Shown here: piece by piece, positions 5,985-7,992 of the stretch | Numbering within the stretch: the first letter of the stretch is position 1 | How the letters are laid out: each line of letters begins with the position of its first letter | Origin: Chloroflexota bacterium | GTDB lineage: Bacteria > Chloroflexota > Limnocylindria > Limnocylindrales > CSP1-4 | DNA: 7,992 bases | NCBI GenBank assembly: GCA_021777365.1 | Contig: JAJYDP010000204.1 | Coordinates: 1-7,992 of the forward strand | Direction: 5' to 3' | Notes under the pieces: generated by a model | What the model was told of the DNA's origin: nothing | Seen by the model: the letters and a program-made list of their open reading frames with translations, nothing else | Database searches by the model: none | Program-made: the position numbers and the translations under genes

Positions 5985-6790
5985 TGGCCCAGGCGCCGCT
6001 CGATCGCCCCGTCACGCGCCCCACGGACGCGCCGCCGCTCGCCCACGGGCCGGCCCCGTCGGCCCCGACCCGGGACGCGCCCGCCCTCGAGGCGGGCCTG
6101 CCGCCCGAGGAGATGCCCCGGCACGTCGCGATCATCATGGACGGCAACCGCCGCTGGGCGCGGGCCCGTGGCGTGAGCGACTTCGAGGGGCACGCGGCGG
6201 GCATGGAGGCGGTCCGGGGCGTCCTGCAGCAGGCCGTCCGACGCGGCGTCCCGATGCTCACCCTGTACGGGTTCAGCCGCGAGAACTGGGCCCGCTCCGA
6301 CGACGAGGTCACCGGGCTGTTCGAGCTGCTGGGGCGCGCCATCGCCAACGAGACCGAGGAGCTGCGGGCCCAGGGCGTGCACGTCCAGGTGCTGGGACGT
6401 GTCGAGGAGCTGCCCGAGGAGACGCGGGCGTCGATCGAGAACGCCCTCTCCCGGACGGCCGAGGGGACCCGGCTCCACCTCAACATCGCCTGGAACTACG
6501 CAGGCAGGACCGAGCTCGTGGATGCCGTGCGGCGGATCGTCGCGTCGGGCGTCCAGCCCGACGAGGTGGACGAGCGCACCGTCAGCGACGCCCTGTACAC
6601 CGCCGGCCTGCCGGACCCCGACCTCCTGGTCCGGACCGGCGGCGAGCAGCGCGTCAGCAACTTCCTGATCTGGCAGTCCGCCTACGCCGAGCTGGTGTTC
6701 ACGGACTGCCTGTGGCCCGACTTCGGACCGGCCGAGTTCGACGCCGCGCTCCTGGAGTTCGCCCGGCGCACGCGTCGCTTCGGGCGCTAG
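5984..6790 (+). CDS. uppS: Isoprenyl transferase (undecaprenyl diphosphate synthase)
   Basis: Cis-prenyltransferase that extends farnesyl-PP with isopentenyl-PP units to the C55 carrier lipid for peptidoglycan and other wall polymers, acting at the inner face of the membrane. 268 aa. Motifs: HVAIIMDGNRRWARARG (47-63) with catalytic D53; GHAAGMEAVRG; LTLYGFSRENWARSDDEV; LNIAWNYAGR, where NxxxGGR-type members are usual; DLLVRTGGEQRVSNFLIW; and WPDF (244-247). The GTG at 5984 shares one base with the frr stop (TAGTG) and has GAGGT at 5976-5980 and AGGAGGT at 5965-5971. This start adds a roughly 43-residue Pro/Ala-rich leader before the domain. An ATG at codon 44 would begin right at the domain but would have an ill-spaced ribosome-binding site. 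Chain length (C50 or C55) cannot be read from sequence. Confidence 0.95.
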   Translation: MAQAPLDRPVTRPTDAPPLAHGPAPSAPTRDAPALEAGLPPEEMPRHVAIIMDGNRRWARARGVSDFEGHAAGMEAVRGVLQQAVRRGVPMLTLYGFSRENWARSDDEVTGLFELLGRAIANETEELRAQGVHVQVLGRVEELPEETRASIENALSRTAEGTRLHLNIAWNYAGRTELVDAVRRIVASGVQPDEVDERTVSDALYTAGLPDPDLLVRTGGEQRVSNFLIWQSAYAELVFTDCLWPDFGPAEFDAALLEFARRTRRFGR

Positions 6791-6793
6791 GCC

Positions 6794-7621
6794 GTGCTCC
6801 GCACTCGCGCGATCTCGGCACTGGTCATGGTGCCGCCGCTCGTCATCGCCCTCTGGATCGGCGTGCCGGCGGTGGCGGCCGTCCTGATCCTCGTGGCGGC
6901 GCTGGGCGGGCTCGAGGTGTTCCGGCTGCTCAGGCAGGCGGGCTACCCGTCGCTGTCCCTGTTCGGCACGGCGCTGGCCGTCGCGTTCGTCCTCGAGGCG
7001 GCGCTCGCCCCCGGGGGCGAGAAGGGCCTGCTGCTGGTGGCGGTGGGCACCGTGCTCGCCGGCATGGGGGCGTTCGGGCGCCCGGACCCGCGCGACGGGC
7101 TGGTGGTCTGGGTCGCCACGGTGTTCGGGGCCGGGTACGTGGGCTTGATCGCGTTCGTGCTCCACCTCGCCAACGGCGCCCCGGCCGTGCCGTCGGGCGC
7201 GCCCCTCCACGTCCTGTCCGCGGCGCAGGGCTGGATCCTGCTGCTCGTGCTCGGGGTCTGGAGCTTCGACACCGGCGCGTTCCTGGTCGGCCGCCAGATC
7301 GGCCGCCACAAGTTCCTGACCCACATCTCGCCCAGCAAGTCGGTCGAGGGCGTGGTCGGGGGCCTGATCGCCACCACCGTCGTGACCAGCGCCATGCTGG
7401 CGGCGCTGGGGCAGGCCCCCGCCGGCGGGCTCGCGCTCGGCCCGCTGATCGGCCTCGCGGCCCAGGCGGGCGACCTCGCCGAATCGATGCTCAAGCGCGC
7501 GGCCGGTGCCAAGGACTCCGGCACGCTCATCCCGGGCCACGGCGGGATCCTGGACCGGATCGACTCGTTCCTGTTCGCCGGGCCTGTCGTGGCCCTGTAC
7601 GTCGTTGCGCTCGTCCGCTGA
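6794..7621 (+). CDS. cdsA: Phosphatidate cytidylyltransferase
   Basis: Integral membrane CDP-diacylglycerol synthase: CTP plus phosphatidate gives CDP-diacylglycerol and PPi, the branch point of phospholipid synthesis. 275 aa with multiple hydrophobic segments (for example about residues 9-40, 57-72, 78-92, 102-126, 145-160 and 185-215). The C-terminal CDP-diglyceride synthase signature is intact: SMLKRAAGAKDSGTLIPGHG at 231-250, then GILDRIDS at 251-258. WSFDTGAFLVGRQIGRHK and ISPSKSVEGVVGG are also characteristic. The GTG at 6794, three bases after the uppS stop, gives the family-typical LRTRAISALV opening; a downstream ATG (codon 12) would lose it. No strong ribosome-binding site is visible, so translation probably relies on coupling to uppS. 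Confidence 0.96.
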   Translation: MLRTRAISALVMVPPLVIALWIGVPAVAAVLILVAALGGLEVFRLLRQAGYPSLSLFGTALAVAFVLEAALAPGGEKGLLLVAVGTVLAGMGAFGRPDPRDGLVVWVATVFGAGYVGLIAFVLHLANGAPAVPSGAPLHVLSAAQGWILLLVLGVWSFDTGAFLVGRQIGRHKFLTHISPSKSVEGVVGGLIATTVVTSAMLAALGQAPAGGLALGPLIGLAAQAGDLAESMLKRAAGAKDSGTLIPGHGGILDRIDSFLFAGPVVALYVVALVR

Positions 7622-7992
7622 GGCGGGCCTGCGCGGCGTTGCCGTGCTGGGCTCCACGGGCAGCATCGGCCGGCAGTCGGTCGAGGTCCTCGAGGCCCAC
7701 CCGGACCGGTTCGCGGTGCGCGCCATGGCGGCCGGCCGGAGCGCCCGCGAGCTCGAGGCCCAGGCCCGGCGGCTCCGCCCGCACGCGGTGGCCCTCGCCG
7801 ACGACGCGCTCGAGCTCGACCTGCCCGCCGGCACGGAGCGCTGGCGCGGGGAGGACGCGCTGGAGCGGATGGCCGTCCGCGACGACGTGGACCTCGTGGT
7901 GGTGGGCACCGGCGGCATGGTCTCGCTGCGGCCCGTCATCGCGGCCCTCCGCGCGGGCAAGGTCGTGGCGACGGCCAACAAGGAAGATCGGA
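7605..7992 (+). CDS. dxr: 1-deoxy-D-xylulose 5-phosphate reductoisomerase, N-terminal part
   Basis: Second enzyme of the MEP isoprenoid pathway: NADPH-dependent conversion of DXP to MEP, which feeds the substrate of UppS upstream. About 129 codons are present before the window ends. The NADPH-binding GSTGSIGRQSVEVLEAHPDR is at residues 16-35 and VVGTGGMVSLRPVIAALRAG further on. The block ending TANKE is the conserved substrate-domain entry. After it the family reads S/T/A-LV, but here D-R follows because the final 8 bases look like adapter. The start is uncertain: TTG at 7605, overlapping cdsA by 17 nt, is the only standard-type start that gives a full first strand. CTG at 7629 is possible, and GTG at 7644 would be too short. 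No clear ribosome-binding site is visible. Confidence 0.93.
   Translation, partial: MRSSAEAGLRGVAVLGSTGSIGRQSVEVLEAHPDRFAVRAMAAGRSARELEAQARRLRPHAVALADDALELDLPAGTERWRGEDALERMAVRDDVDLVVVGTGGMVSLRPVIAALRAGKVVATANKEDR
7985..7992. other. Probable sequencing-adapter remnant at the sequence end
   Basis: The last 8 bases, AGATCGGA, are identical to the first 8 bases of the standard Illumina adapter (AGATCGGAAGAGC). They begin inside the codon after NK of the conserved DXR NKE(S/T/A)LV motif and convert what should follow into D-R. The location at the extreme end and the loss of a conserved motif both point to untrimmed adapter. Confidence 0.75.

Noticed and set aside
5981..7981. A 666-codon open frame on the minus strand opposite uppS, cdsA and dxr
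   Set aside because: It is antisense to three well-supported genes. Its His/Arg/Gly/Asp-rich composition is what the complement of GC-rich codons produces, and it has no recognisable motif.
1..7992. CRISPR array, tRNA or rRNA genes, toxin-antitoxin or defence genes
   Set aside because: I looked for regular repeats, cloverleaf-like segments and small paired ORFs and found none; apart from the IS end and the PhzF gene the window is ordinary housekeeping sequence.

Overview
The window is a very GC-rich (by eye above 70%) stretch of bacterial chromosome carrying core housekeeping genes. The likely gene order is [IS end] - rplS - (phzF-like, opposite strand) - rnhB - yraN - rpsB - tsf - pyrH - frr - uppS - cdsA - dxr. 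Many starts are GTG, codon third positions are strongly G/C, EF-Ts is short (198 aa), and predicted -10 boxes are of the TAnnnT type. This suggests a high-GC lineage such as Actinomycetota or a high-GC Chloroflexota group. I cannot place it more closely from sequence alone.

Layout. Positions 1-96 look like the end of an insertion sequence: the first 12 codons of a leftward transposase followed by two subterminal direct repeats and a TGTC...-type tip. A promoter (103-131) then drives rplS (ribosomal protein L19). A strong 10-bp hairpin (617-642) separates rplS from a convergent PhzF-family gene (659-1492, minus strand). Divergent from that gene, rnhB (RNase HII) begins only 48 bp away and is followed by yraN (UPF0102). 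A second promoter (about 2886-2894) with a structured leader drives rpsB and tsf, which are separated by a bulged hairpin. From tsf onward, pyrH, frr, uppS, cdsA and dxr are packed with overlapping or near-touching stop/start codons, which indicates one operon.

How the genes work together. L19, S2, EF-Ts and ribosome recycling factor serve translation. UMP kinase supplies UDP for nucleic acids and sugar-nucleotide precursors. DXR makes MEP, the source of the isoprenoid units that UppS polymerises into undecaprenyl-PP, the lipid carrier for the cell wall. CdsA makes CDP-diacylglycerol for phospholipids. This is the widespread translation-plus-envelope-precursor cluster.

I see no undescribed defence, biosynthetic or mobile system here. 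Points worth a second look are: an RNase HII whose GRG motif reads GVA, possibly through two compensating indels; compact RNA structures in the rpsB leader and between rpsB and tsf; the IS junction upstream of rplS; and the last 8 bases, which match the start of the common Illumina adapter and spoil a conserved DXR motif, so they are probably not genomic.
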